Shown piece by piece: positions 48,001 to 58,067 of a stretch of DNA of 64,000 nt (its first letter is position 1; the number at the start of each line of letters is the position of its first letter). The notes beneath the pieces were generated by a model. That model was not told the DNA's origin and made no database searches. It saw only the letters and a program-made list of their open reading frames with translations. Position numbers and translations under genes: made by a program. Source of the stretch: Ancylostoma caninum. Its lineage: Eukaryota > Nematoda > Chromadorea > Rhabditida > Ancylostomatidae. The stretch spans positions 1 to 64,000 of the forward strand of contig JBAJFG010000050.1 in the NCBI GenBank assembly GCA_037903475.1, written 5' to 3'.

Positions 48001-50777
48001 CACCGATGAGCAATGCTTCTTCTTCGCGTGGTACATTTTAACCAGACATTCAACCCTACTGTTTCCACCAATTTTCGCATCTATTAATCAAATAGCGTTT
48101 AGGATTTCATACGATCATAATAGTCAGTGCCAGAAAGTTCACCAGAATTCCGCAAAAAAAAAATCATGCAAGGCTTATATGAGGTCACCCAAAAAACTGC
48201 ATTGTCTTCGTGGATTTAGGAAAGAAACCTTGAAAAGTTTTTGTCATCGAAACTTTTGTATTGAAAATGTCGTGGACATGTATCATCTCAAGCAATAATA
48301 TACCAATCAAATTATAGAACATCCAAATATAATTGGGAACTGTTGTTTTCATGTAACTCTAGCTACCATACACATACTTACACCTTTTTATAACGACGCC
48401 ATGCCGAACGTCGATCGAATGTCGAATTTCGATGGTTGACGAGATGAGGAATTCGTGCCAATTCTCTTTCACAAAATTCATGTCGTATTTCTCCTTTATC
48501 ATCTTTAGTATTGCAGAAGTTGGTGTCTTGTAGCATATGGGACTATCCATTACCTAACATGTCATTCTGTTGAAAGTTAACGTTGTCTAACAAATAAGTG
48601 TATGATAACTCATTCGTTGTTGAACACTTATCCGTTATCCGGTATCCGTTATCCGGTCATTTTTGACCTATCCGTTATCCGCACCGTTATCCGGGTCGTG
48701 GAAAATCTCGTATCCGCTCATCCCTGATGCACAGATGCACTTTACTCCAACAGCTCTGTTACCTAGCTTTTATTCTAAACTGAACGAAGAACGAAAATTC
48801 TGACTCGGCAATCCCAAGGCCTTCCTGAACCACAATCTCGACGCAGCCATACGTATTCGAACTGCTCCGACATCACTCTACTCTGAGGGAAACCTACAAT
48901 TTAGCCTTCCATAGGCACAAGGGAACCCCAAACAAACTGCTCCAGTGGGTTTTCCGGCATGAATGGCAAGGTGAGCGTAGCCGAGCAGCCAAACATCCAA
49001 TGCCGTACACAGAATCGGTTTATTTCTTCATATGTAATGAAATTAGTGCCACCGTCAAATACCCTGTCAGCGTCAAATTTGAGTGTTTGTGGAAATTGTT
49101 TTGTTGGAGTGATTGTTGCCGTGAAAATCTTTAATCCGCAGTCTTCATTCACAAACCGTCATGACATACATGTAATTCGCCTATATGGAAAGCCCCCTTA
49201 CGAAATTCATGTAATTCGCTTGTATGGAAAGCCCCCTTGCAGAGCTATGAAATCATTAATGAACTCATGTATAACCGCTAATGGATAACTGTGATGATAC
49301 TTATGTCCTTCTCTTCTAGGATGATTTTAATATTTATGTTTTAATTCGTTAGATCAGTATTATGTGACTATACTTTAGGCATTGATTCTGTTTTTTTCTG
49401 TATTAGTGAGTCGGAAGCTAGTTGTAGGCAAGGTGGAGCAGAACATTAGAGATGGAGTCTCTCTCAAAAATCCTTGCCTCACGTTGCACCGCTCGCCTGC
49501 TGAGCCACGCCTCACCACGTATGATAATGCATACATAGGTGATGCGCCACGGCTCAGTTGACGGGCGGTGCAGAGTTAGGCAAGGATTTTTGAGAAGGAC
49601 TAGCTCATTAGAGAAGTGTGTAGTAAATGTGGGATGTGGAAGAAAGTTTGAAACATCGCCATTAGGTCAGAGAGAGGCATTGATTTGTTGCCAACATTTT
49701 ATTTTAGCTTTCAGTTTATTTACTCGTTTCAGATATGGTTAGGGAGAACCTCCTCACTAACCTCCTTCCGCTTATGTCGAGAAATACAACGATGCGGGAA
49801 GCTTCATTTATCTGTAGCAATGTCGCAGCCGAAGGTGGCGACATGCTGCAGGCAGTTATCGATTCTGGTACTTTGAAACAGATATCAGTTTTGCTGGAAA
49901 TGGCGGACTACGAGACCCGTAAAGAGGTACGATTAAGTCATTCCAAGAGTTCCTGATTAAAACAGTTTATAGCGAAATTTTAGGCCTTCTACATCATGTA
50001 CCACACGGCAACGTCGTCTCGCTCATGTCATCTTGCTGCACTCTTGGGAGCAGAATTATTGGCTCCTCTGTGTGATTTCCTTACAGTACTGGAATACTCA
50101 CTTGTTGCTGACGCCATGGAAGCTTTGTCCTGTCTGCTCGCGTACGGGGAACAGCTTGCAATGGGATTGGCAGGTACCGATCTATACATTTCCGTTACCA
50201 GTTATTGAGTTCAGTTATTGAGATTTTGCAAAATAGGCAAGTAGACAGAAACAGATCGTCAGTATACTGCGGGTGCAGAGTGGGGATACAGTTTTTGCAG
50301 TAAAACCGGGTTATCCGAGGAATTCTCTCATAAAAGGACATCCTACCTTCATGCCCCATACCTCCTTTTGTTGTGAGGCTCAGTTCTGTCTTTCGTTCAT
50401 ACATTCTTCCTCAAATTTAGACTTCTTGAATCCCGTTGCCACTCGAATGGAAGAGCTTGGTGCGAAGGACAAATTGGAATTCTTGTGCAACAGCCCCTCG
50501 ATGAACATCCACGTTGCTGCTCACGAAATTCTTGAGAAGTGAGTCATTTCAAGGCAAAGCTGTGTTGCTACTGGCCATTTAAAGCTGAGAAATTTTTGTA
50601 GAGCTGGCTTTTAAAGAAATACGAAAGTCTTCTTGATTTTCCAGATACTTCTACTCTACTGACGAAAATGAGGTGACCACACAGTCGGCGGTCGCAATGC
50701 CACCTTACTCGGGAGCAATGGTAAGGGACACAATGGATGAGACGATAGATATGATCGTTAAGAGTGTGTGTCTTTAA
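42056..50777 (+). CDS. Importin subunit alpha-like (karyopherin-alpha), divergent
   Basis: Importin-alpha adapts NLS cargo to importin-beta. The exon 42056-42171 encodes a basic IBB segment (SSEELRKRRRISEVQIRKQK). ARM-type exons follow: 44733-44856, ~44964-45057, ~45121-45344, 45454-45578, 45646-45736, 46646-46726, 46939-47065, 49733-49926, 49984-50173, 50421-50538 and 50645-50777 (stop). From 45454 onward phases join cleanly. The C-terminal acidic-ARM organisation (EFLCNSPSMNIHVAAHEILEKYF, STDE) matches the family. The joins between 44856 and 45121 do not resolve in phase, and about one ARM is shorter than expected there. The canonical WxxxN pairs are largely lost: W-N is kept only in WILVN, while others read WSIAS, FICSN and FYIMY. 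The first exon is not found. It could be a specialised paralogue or, less likely, a decaying gene. Introns hold four transposons. Confidence 0.82.
42805..44089 (-). mobile_element. Complete mariner transposon (1285 bp)
   Basis: Inverted ends TTGGGTTGTTCGGAAAGTAA at 42805 and its complement ending at 44089 match over the outer 25 bp. A TA target duplication lies at 42803-42804 and 44090-44091. It encodes one transposase on the minus strand and lies in the intron of the importin-alpha gene after the IBB exon, antisense to the host gene. Intact ends plus an intact frame suggest recent activity. Confidence 0.95.
42879..43907 (-). CDS. Mariner transposase (DD34D), 342 aa
   Basis: Cut-and-paste transposase. 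The start at 43907 (MECQKEHFRH) gives the family's usual length of about 345 residues. An upstream in-frame ATG at 44069 would add 54 residues running into the inverted repeat and is unlikely. Two N-terminal helix-turn-helix units (residues ~8-60 and ~83-110) precede the linker WVPHEL (116-121). The catalytic triad is D153 in TGDEKW, D245 in HQDNARPH and D280 in YSPDLAPSDYHLF, with exactly 34 residues between the last two. No stop or frameshift is visible, so the enzyme is potentially functional. Confidence 0.96.
   Translation of the reverse strand: MECQKEHFRHILLFYFHSGKRAADAFHDICKTYGVNALSQSTCDIWFAKFRSGNFSLQDEQRSGRPVGVDDDQLMALIEANRHVTVRELAEKTNASIGTVHEHVKKLGLVKKLDVWVPHELKEIHLTQRVSICDLHLKRNEDDPFLKRIVTGDEKWIVYNNATRKRSWSKPDEPAQTMSKVHLHQKKVMLSVWWDYKGVIYFEVLPRNQNVNSDLYCQQLMKLDEAIKKNRPELANRKGVVFHQDNARPHTSLASRQKLLELGWELMLHPPYSPDLAPSDYHLFRSLQNYLNGKTFSDDQNIKSHLAQFFAEKDQKFYERGIMKLPERWRKTIEQNGKYIID
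46145..46341. mobile_element. TA-flanked MITE (197 bp) in importin-alpha intron
   Basis: Near-perfect ~48-bp inverted arms: CAGGAAGCTCCAAATGTCCG at left and its complement at right, continuing through AGTCAAGAGGGCGTGGCCACG. TA flanks both ends (46143-46144, 46342-46343). No ORF. The TA duplication suggests mobilisation by a Tc1/mariner-type transposase. It lies between the exons ending at 45736 and beginning at 46646. Confidence 0.85.
47574..48726. mobile_element. hAT-type DNA transposon (1153 bp), non-autonomous
   Basis: Ends CAGGGATGAGCGGAT (47574) and ATCCGCTCATCCCTG-type complement (to 48726) are flanked by a perfect 8-bp duplication ATGCACAG (47566-47573 and 48727-48734). Both features are diagnostic of hAT. 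Both subterminal regions contain arrays of TATCCGTTATCCG-like motifs, the kind of repeat bound by hAT transposases. The interior has only short frames and no recognisable transposase. It is inserted in the importin-alpha intron between exons 46939-47065 and 49733-49926. Confidence 0.93.
49443..49613. mobile_element. MITE with ~50-bp inverted arms in importin-alpha intron
   Basis: The arm TCTCAAAAATCCTTGCCTCA... at about 49462 and its complement ending TGAGGCAAGGATTTTTGAGA-like at about 49595 pair through to GGCTCAG/CTGAGCC. Outer ends are less certain (ATTAGAG / CTCATTAGAG). No ORF. It sits just upstream of the exon at 49733. Confidence 0.7.
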
Positions 50778-51346
50778 TACTTTGCGCTTTGATATGCAAC
50801 TCTAACCCTTTGCTTGACCTGTACAGTAGCTGTGAAACGTTTTGAAGTCGTACTTGTTTATGTTCGGAACTTTTGACACATGCGCTTTAGCAATGCTGGC
50901 GAGAAGTAGCAAGAACTGTCTGTTTTCTGACCATGCGTTAAGCAGCAATTACAATTTTGCTTTCTTTCATGGGCTAAGCTCTCGGGCCTACCTCGGTTTG
51001 TTTCTTTGTTGTTATGATGTTGTAGCTCTAGCGGGTAACTGCGCTATATTTTTGTTTGAGAGATATTTCCACAACAGTGCTTCCTTTATACGTGTAGACC
51101 TCGTGAGATTAAATGTCGATAACAACTGCTCCTTTCTGGTTTGTCTTAGAAGCTGTATAAAACCATGGATGAACATTGAGAATGTCTCGATTGAGTTTCC
51201 CAAAGTAATAGTATTTTGTCAGCTTTCATCAAGCGAAAGACAGCTTCGAATGCATTGGAACACAATTGAAGGCAACACTAACGGGAATTTTCACCTCTGG
51301 AATGAGTCGCTTACCATGTAACCGGCCGTTGGACAATCGCAACAGT
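50778..51346. other. 3' flank of importin-alpha; unverified frame
   Basis: A 159-codon frame (50842-51321) is open but has no recognised domain and lies just after the importin-alpha stop codon. It is most likely 3' UTR or repeat. No AATAAA is seen in the first few hundred bases. Confidence 0.35.
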
Positions 51347-51489
51347 AAGATGAACACCTTGAACGGCCACCTACCTGCGAAGATACTGCCGTGGACACAT
51401 CTACCGCTCTGGACATTAGGGTTCCATCGCGCCACCTAACGCCGTTGACAGGGTGTGCGCATGTGGTTCAGCGGGGGCGTGTCTATGAT
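51347..51489. repeat. 143-bp direct repeat, copy A (left of the RT element)
   Basis: Aligns colinearly with 54421-54564: AAGATGAACACCTTGAACGG versus AAGTTGAACGCCTTAAATGG, then CTGCGAAGAT, TGCCGTGGACA, GTTGACAG, GTGTGCGC and ATGTGGTTCAGCGG. By eye identity is about 80%. It immediately precedes the coding part of the non-LTR element. Confidence 0.8.
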
Positions 51490-53602
51490 AAATGTAAATG
51501 ATATTGCGACGGTGCTATTTTCAATTGACTGGTTCTTTGTGTTCCAAAACTATGTTGACATCGATGATGTTTACAATCGATTCATAACAGTTGTGCGTGC
51601 TATTATTGATTCTTTCGTGCCCGTTAAGGAGATACGTCAGTCCTCTTTCATGACTTACCCCAAGCACATTCGAAACCTATTCGAACAGAGAGAAAGAATT
51701 TTCTACAATACTTCCCACCCAATCGAATCTGAATCCTACATTGCAGTGTGTAAGAACCTGGACCACCATATCAGAAAATTTTTGTCTCATAAAACGAAAC
51801 GTCTTGCTTCTTCAACTAATATGAGGCAACTATTCATGCATATAAGACAACGTACAAAGATAGTCCCATCTGCGGCTATTCTGCGCACCGAGGAGGGTCG
51901 AAACCTTGTGTCTGACCATGAGAAGGCTGAAGCTTTTGCAAGCTTTTTTGCGAGTACCTATTCTGATGGCAATGGCATCCCTCCCAAGCCTGTAACTGTG
52001 ACCACCGAAAATTTTGATATTCCTACCATCACACCCAGTCTCGTTTATAAATATTTACGTATACTCAAAGCGACTCAGTCAATTACGTCGGACGGTATAC
52101 CTCAAATCTTTTACAAAATGTTTGCTAAACAACTTGCAGCCCCATTAGCACACATTTTCAACATTTCCCTAATGTTGGGTCAAGCACCATGTTCTTGGAA
52201 GGCATCTGTAGTAACGCCAATACCTAAATCGGCTAGCTCATCAAAGATTTCGAATTTCCGCCCGATTAGTATCCTCCCGACCTCACTGAAAGTTTTAGAG
52301 AAAATCATGAAGAAGCTTCTGCTGGAATGGTTATTCAAATTGGATTGTATCCCGTTAGAACAACATGGTTTTTTGCCCGGTTCCTCAACTTGCACTCAAC
52401 TCGTAGATTGTACTTATGCCTGGACTAGAGCACTGAATTTTGGCAAAAATGTGGATGTTTTATATTTTGACTTGAGCAAAGCTTTTGACACTGTGTGTCA
52501 TACTGGGCTTCTGATGAAACTTGAGAGTGTTGGTGTCAGAGGCAACATTTGGAACTGGTTTAAATCGTACCTTCACAATAGAAAGATGGTGGTGCGCTAT
52601 CGAAACTCTTTTTCCCTACCTAGGGATTGTTGCTCAGGTGTGCCGCAAGGAGGCATACTTTCCCCACTCCTTTTCCTTATTTATACTTTAGACCTTCCGA
52701 ATTTCTTGAAAACAGATACTCGTATTTTGGTTGCTGCCTATGTAGATGACATAAAAGTTTCTGCATCATACAACGAGCAGGAGAAAGATGATGTTCAGAC
52801 TGCCATGAGAAAATCCTTTGATAACATGTTTGATTGGGCGAAAAAGTGGAATCTGAAGATTAACTTGAATAAAAGTCATCTTCTGTCGCTAGGTGCATCT
52901 ACGCTATCCATCAGCAACGAAAACGAGGGATTTATTTCTCAAGCTGAGGTAGTTCGAGACCTTGGTATTACTATGACGAAAAGTTTAAAATGGATTAATC
53001 ACACGAATTTAGTAGCGCAGAAAGGCTTGAGAGTGGTCTATTGTCTGTTCAGGAATATTTATTCCACCGATGTGTTGCTCTGGATAAAGCTGTATAAAAC
53101 ATTTGTGCTTCCTGTTTTAGAGTACTGTAGCCCCGTTTGGAGCCCTTACCGGGTGCGAGAGATTGAAAAGATTGAAAAGGTTCAAAAAACTTTTACCAGG
53201 ATCTTATACTATCGTGTCTTTCCAAGCTCTCGCTATCCCCAGGCTCTTCCATCGTACAGAGTTCGCTTACAGGAGTTGAACTTGAAAAGTTTGTATTACA
53301 GAAGAGTACAGGCCGACTTGATTTTAGCTTTCAAGATCCTTAAAGGCGAGCTTCGACTAAAGCCCTCCCGATTTTAGACATTCAGACCTTCTTTCGGTCG
53401 TCGCGGTGCTGTTTGCTTTTCTTCCCCAAAACTGGGGAATTTTAACCGGTGCCTCCAGCTGAATAATTTTGCGTTTAGAACATGCAAGTGGTTGCAGCAG
53501 TTGCCATCAGCCTTCCTCGGACTTGAAAACTCGAATCGCTTCAAACGGGCCTTGCGGAGAGTAAATATTCTGCAATTACTTGAGCTGTCAGATGTGAAGT
53601 GA
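51455..53602 (+). pseudogene. Non-LTR retrotransposon reverse transcriptase (CR1/Jockey-like) with one in-frame stop
   Basis: A 640-codon frame runs to a TAG at 53375-53377. The same frame then continues to TGA at 53600-53602 and ends FKRALRRVNI, the C-terminal signature of CR1/Jockey-type ORF2. RT motifs are in order: motif A FDLSKAFDTV (residues ~338-347), motif B SGVPQGGILSPLLF, motif C AYVDDIKVSA (~428-437), then the thumb region LGITMTKSLKW. The apurinic endonuclease that normally precedes the RT is missing, so the copy is 5'-truncated. Its true coding part probably starts after the repeat that ends at 51489. The single nonsense codon is the only lesion seen, so the copy is young. Confidence 0.9.
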
Positions 53603-54420
53603 CATTTCCAAATCTCTTTGTCGTGCTAATGTGATTCATTGAACATTGCCACTTTCCTCTAGCTTGTGCTTGTATTTACGGCTATCTAGTTTCTCGCAAG
53701 TGAGTTTCGCTCTAACAAGTTCAGTTATTATCAAGAGTTTGCAGCTTTTCTCCCCTTCTCTATTCATTCTGACATGCTTCACTAATTGTGGAGTTAGGTT
53801 TGGGTATTCTTACGGCGATATAGAGTTTTTTCTTACATCGGATTGGGGAGGGACTACCCTGGTGCAGGTGATGCATTTGCTTGCGTAGCTGTGAATCCTT
53901 AACAATCCCCGAATACGTTTCTCGAACGATGTTTTTCGATGAGGATCAGTCCTAGGAGTGAGTAGTCGCTTTCACCCGACATGTCGGTTGCGCGGGGTTA
54001 GCCAGTATACCCGTTTGTCGAACTGCCGGCTTGTTCCTATGACTCTATTCGAGAATGAGGGCATCTTGCTGGCTGGTGTGGGTGACTGCTACCAAAGGTC
54101 CTGGACCGATCCTCACAGACTCCTATACTGTACAACGGAACAGTCTGTCCCTTTACATGCTCGGGCTACCACCGTTTCCGGGGAATTTTCGAATTTTAGC
54201 CAAAGTTATTACTCTTTATTACTCTTTCCTGAACCTAACTCCCCACCCTACATTTCTGATTACTGGATGCTATCTTGTTCAGTGGGAGTTTCTGTTTTTT
54301 TTTAAATCTGTTCTTGTTGTTTTTTTTGTTTTTTTTTTTATCCTCTACGGTTTTATCTCGCAGACCAAGATTCCTGAGGTTGTGGCGCGCCTACGGGCGT
54401 ATTAAATAAATAAATAAAAT
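53603..54420 (+). repeat. 3' UTR and tail of the non-LTR element
   Basis: No ORF of note; long T runs at about 54293-54340. It ends with a stem-loop (CGCC, loop TACG, GGCG at 54388-54399) followed by ATTAAATAAATAAATAAAAT to 54420. The same terminus type occurs at 1751-1790 (minus) and 9957-9994. Confidence 0.75.
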
Positions 54421-54564
54421 AAGTTGAACGCCTTAAATGGCCGCCCATCTGCGAAGATGCTGCCGTGGACATATCTGCCGCTGTGAACAAAAGAGGTTCC
54501 GTCGCGCCAGCTAACGAAGTTGACAGAGTGTGCGCCATGTGGTTCAGCGGAGGCTGGTCTATGA
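54421..54564. repeat. 143-bp direct repeat, copy B (right of the RT element)
   Basis: Begins exactly where the (TAAA)n tail of the RT element ends, and is colinear with 51347-51489 at about 80% identity. The copies are too diverged to be a target-site duplication made by the flanked, nearly intact element. They are better explained as the shared 5' part of tandemly placed elements or as a pre-existing repeat. Confidence 0.75.
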
Positions 54565-54945
54565 AATTCGTACCTTTTGCAGGGTTTCGGGGCAGGACCC
54601 ATCACGGAATACTCGTCCGCGCTGTGTACACACATGGAATACCGCCATCATTTGCGAAAACATTTTGAAGTTTTGTAGAGGCGCCGCAACTTTAATGCGC
54701 CGCAAGCATGAATATTTTTTAAAGGTTGCCACGGCCCATCTCGCAAGATAGGCATGCTAGCCTACCCTGTACAGGGAAAGGTAGACTATTTGGTCCTGGG
54801 TTAGGATGAATGTGGAATTTTGGGATTTGAGACAAAAACATAATAGTGATTATGTGTCACATTTCAATGAAAATTAATGATTATCTGCTTTCGCCCTAAT
54901 AAATTTTGTTCAAATCTCTATATATAAAGTAGAATGTCTGTGAGT

Positions 54946-54980
54946 GTGTGTGTATGTATGTATGTATGTATGTATGTATG
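54946..54980. repeat. (TATG)n microsatellite
   Basis: A GTGTGTGTG run passes into about eight tandem TATG units and marks the start of the repeat block that continues to 55775. Confidence 0.9.
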
Positions 54981-55070
54981 TTCCTTATAGAAATCGCGGA
55001 GGGTGGACCGATCGGGACCAAACTTTGCATGCTTATTCCTCATGGGCCGGCGGAGGTTTTAGGCTACTTC

Positions 55071-55775
55071 ACGCCAGGCATTATCGATTGATTTATCGAT
55101 TTTATTGATTTTTCGCTACTTTTGCCCGGGGGCGGCGAGGACATGTCTAATGGGGTTTCTCAATGCGCTGAACACGAATATGATAACCGTTTTGCACGAA
55201 ATATATCGATTTATCGATTTTATTGATTTTTCGATATTTCTGCACGAGAGTCAGTAGGGTCAGCTCTACTGGGGTTTGTCAGTGCGCTGAACACGAATAT
55301 GATAACCTTTTGCACGAAATATCGATTTATCGATTTTATTGATTTTTCGATATTTCTGCACGAGAGTCAGTAGGGACAGCTCTACTGGGGTTTGTCAATG
55401 CGCTGAACACGAATATGATAACCGTTTTGCCCGAATTATCGACTTATCGATTTTCTGATTTCTTGCTATTTTCGGTCAGGGGTGCTGAGGACATGGTTAC
55501 TGGGGTTCCCCAATACGCTAAACACGAATATGATAACCATTTTGTGCAGAATATCGAATTATTTGTATGATTTTTCGCCATTTTCGTCCACGGGCCGGTG
55601 AAGATGTGTCTACTGGGATTTTCCATTGCGCCGTACACGAATATGACAACTATTCTCCATGGATATATCGACTCAGTAATCCTTTTGCTCTTTCTCCGCT
55701 TTTGGAAAGGGACGGGGTAGGAATATGTTCACTGGATCAATCGAAAACGCTAAACCCTAAGTGCGAATATGGCAA
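55071..55775. repeat. Tandem array, ~116-bp period, about six units
   Basis: The phrase AACACGAATATGATAACC (or a diverged form) recurs at about 55171, 55290, 55405, 55520, 55634 and 55750. Each is preceded by TACTGGGGTTT-C-AATGCGCT and followed by ATTATCGATTTTATTGATTT-type sequence. The second and third units are nearly identical, and the last two are strongly diverged. AT-rich and non-coding. Members of the family occur as an inverted pair at 40767-41355. Confidence 0.88.
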
Positions 55776-56088
55776 CTGCTTCCCATGAATTTGACACTGA
55801 AGTAACATTACTGACTTTTCGCTTACGGGTCGGTGGAAGAGGGTTACATGAGCCTGCTTATAAGTTTGCCACCAAAATTATAGGCATCCGCAATGAATTT
55901 GTCGGCACTAGCAATTGTCCTCATTGGTGTGAAATTGCCGGGGTAGTAAAACACCCGAGCGAAGACCGTCTAGTAGATGATAACCATCTTCGGCAGTGAA
56001 AGATAATTAAAACACGTGCAATTGTTAGCGCTTTTAAGTCTTTGCATCTGTCTAGGGGCGCTTAACTAATTATATATTTAAAGCATAA

Positions 56089-56361
56089 AGGATAAAGTGG
56101 TCGGCGTTAATCAATCCCGTCACGAGGGATGCGCCACGCATTCGACTTCATCTGAGCATCGTAGAGGCGTTGAATGCGTATGTGCCCTGTACAATGACTT
56201 GCGGGGGGCACCCGATGTACCAAGTCAGTGCTTCATCCTCCCAGACTCCTCTGGTACCAATTTACCGACCCCGGAGGGATGGAAGGCTTGGTTCGCCTCG
56301 GGCGGGATCGAACCATCGAGGCTGCGTGACCATTTGGACCCTACAGTAAGCCTACAGTAAT
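56089..56361 (-). mobile_element. tRNA-derived SINE, copy 1 (partial)
   Basis: Begins AAAGGATAAAGTGGTCGGCGTT and shares nearly all of its length with 59365-59674 (CCCGTCACGAGGGATGCGCC, GTTGAATGCGTATGTGCCCT, CCCCGGAGGGATGGAAGGCT). The tRNA-like head, on the minus strand, is incomplete: it ends GGGCGGGATCGAACCATCGA before the A-box part. Confidence 0.75.
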
Positions 56362-57882
56362 TATAGGGTGGGGACGCGGGACGGCTGCGGTGCGTGCGCT
56401 GCCGCCGATAGGGCGGGAGCGCGAAGAAATGTGGACGAGCTCTCTTAGCTCATAGGCAGCAATTAGCTGTAAATTTGCACCTAGAGGTTACTGGACGTGC
56501 TGAGCACGAATTTCACATCCATTTCGCACTGTGACTTCATCTTTCGCGGCTACAATGGATACTGAAGTAACTATTTCTCAGGATCTTATGGAACTTTGAA
56601 AATGGGCTGTTCCCTTTGATAATCTAGATTTTTTTGATTATCATAAAGCTGTCTAGAACCGATGAACTAATTCCAATAACGCAACACCTTGAAATTACTA
56701 CTATAAGGGTTACATTTCCTTAGAGATTGATAGATTCCAGTCATTAAATTAAAGCCATTGAACTCTCAGTTTTCCTCATCCGGAAAGAATATGTAGCATA
56801 TTCAACCATGCTGAAAACGAATCTGAGGCCCCATCTTTCGCAATTACATTTGTCTAACCTTTGTGGTATACACATCAAAATTGTTGCTGTGTGCTTCAGT
56901 ATTTCAAGGGTGAGTTTGTAGTCCTTTTAAAGAATTACCGCCGTCCCTTTTTCTCACGAAGATAGGAATGGGAATATCCCTTGGTATGATATTCAAATTT
57001 TTTTATTGATTCAACAACTACTTTTCCCAAAGTGTTAGTGCGTGTATGTGACCTCAATTACGCAGTGGTTGGCAGATTTTCCCTAAGGAACTTACCGAAA
57101 CAAGATGGTATAGCCTTAGGGCGACGGCAAGTCCTTAGGTGTTAGCACAGGTCATAATGAGAACGGCAAAGATATCATATCCAGTCACTCCAAAGAAATT
57201 GTAATATAATAGAATATAATGCGGATGGAAAACAAGAAACAACAACAAAAATGTCCTAATCCAATTAGCAGCGGACATCATCCGAAAGTGCATATGTATG
57301 ATATTTCAAGTAAACTTCCATCTGTTTCTTCTTGATTTCAAAAGGAAATTGGCAATCTTTCTATGCATCCGAGCTCAAAATCAAGGTATCACAGTTTTCC
57401 GAAAAATGAGCAACACAATTCACTACTACTGTTGCTTGTGGCATAAATAAAAAATCGAAGAAAAGATCCTCACTAGGAATAACACATTGACTAAATCACC
57501 CATTTTTGTAAAGTTTCATAAGATCCTGAGAAATGCAATAAATTCCACCTGGTCGTACCGTACAAGGTGACGTTGAGTTGCAATTCGAAAGCGAAATTCG
57601 TGTTCAGCACATCGAATAACCCCGAGGCGTCCATTTTCAGCGTGCGCAAGTTTGCAGTTTCGGTCCATGTCAGTGTCGGCCACGCTCGCTTTGTAGCAGC
57701 AGCTAATTGCTGCTCTCGTCTTATCTAAATTAGTGACGAGCAACTCGTACAGGCCTTCGCGCTCTCTCCGCGACTTGCCGCGTTGACCGCGACGCAACGG
57801 CCGCTCCGCAGCATACGGCTGCAAACAGTCAACCAATCGCGGCGCTGTCCCATCCAGCCGCTGACCCCGCCCTAATTGCTAG
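56362..57882. repeat. Inverted pair of a GC-rich repeat flanking ~0.9 kb of unique sequence
   Basis: 56362-56615 (+) and 57500-57882 (read on minus) share, in order, TAGGGCGGG, GAGCGCGAAG, GCAGCAATTAGCTG, GTGCTGARCACGAATTTC and TTCTCAGGATCTTATG-AACTTT. The middle (56616-57499) is AT-rich with no ORF or RNA gene recognised. The arrangement could be a large TIR element or two independent insertions. Confidence 0.6.
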
Positions 57883-57894
57883 GGTCCAAAAGGT

Positions 57895-57962
57895 CCGTTT
57901 CCCAACCATCGATCGTGGGTGTCCGCAGCGAGCCTCTTACCACTGCGCCACACGCGCCCCCC
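57895..57962 (-). repeat. tRNA-derived SINE head fragment, copy 3
   Basis: Contains GCGAGCCTCTTACCACTGCG followed by CCACACGCGCCC. This is the complement of the A-box part (GGCGCAGTGGTAAGAGGCTC) of the SINE head seen at 59590-59664. It lacks the rest of the element. Confidence 0.6.
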
Positions 57963-58067
57963 AATTATATATTTACGTGGGATATTGACACACAGGTTCA
58001 TAGCTGCCAAGCGTTGCCAGCTACCGTTCTTCCTTGCATACACACTACTTCGCCTGGTTTCATTTAA

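Noticed and set aside
50842..51321. 159-codon frame as the endonuclease domain of the downstream RT element
   Set aside because: No apurinic-endonuclease motifs are visible, and repeat copy A separates it from the RT frame.
51347..54564. 143-bp target-site duplication of the non-LTR element
   Set aside because: About 20% divergence between the copies is incompatible with an element having only one coding lesion, and the length is far beyond usual non-LTR duplications.
55071..55775. CRISPR-like array
   Set aside because: The units are ~116 bp and the whole unit is repeated, with no short constant repeat separating unique spacers; the genome is eukaryotic.
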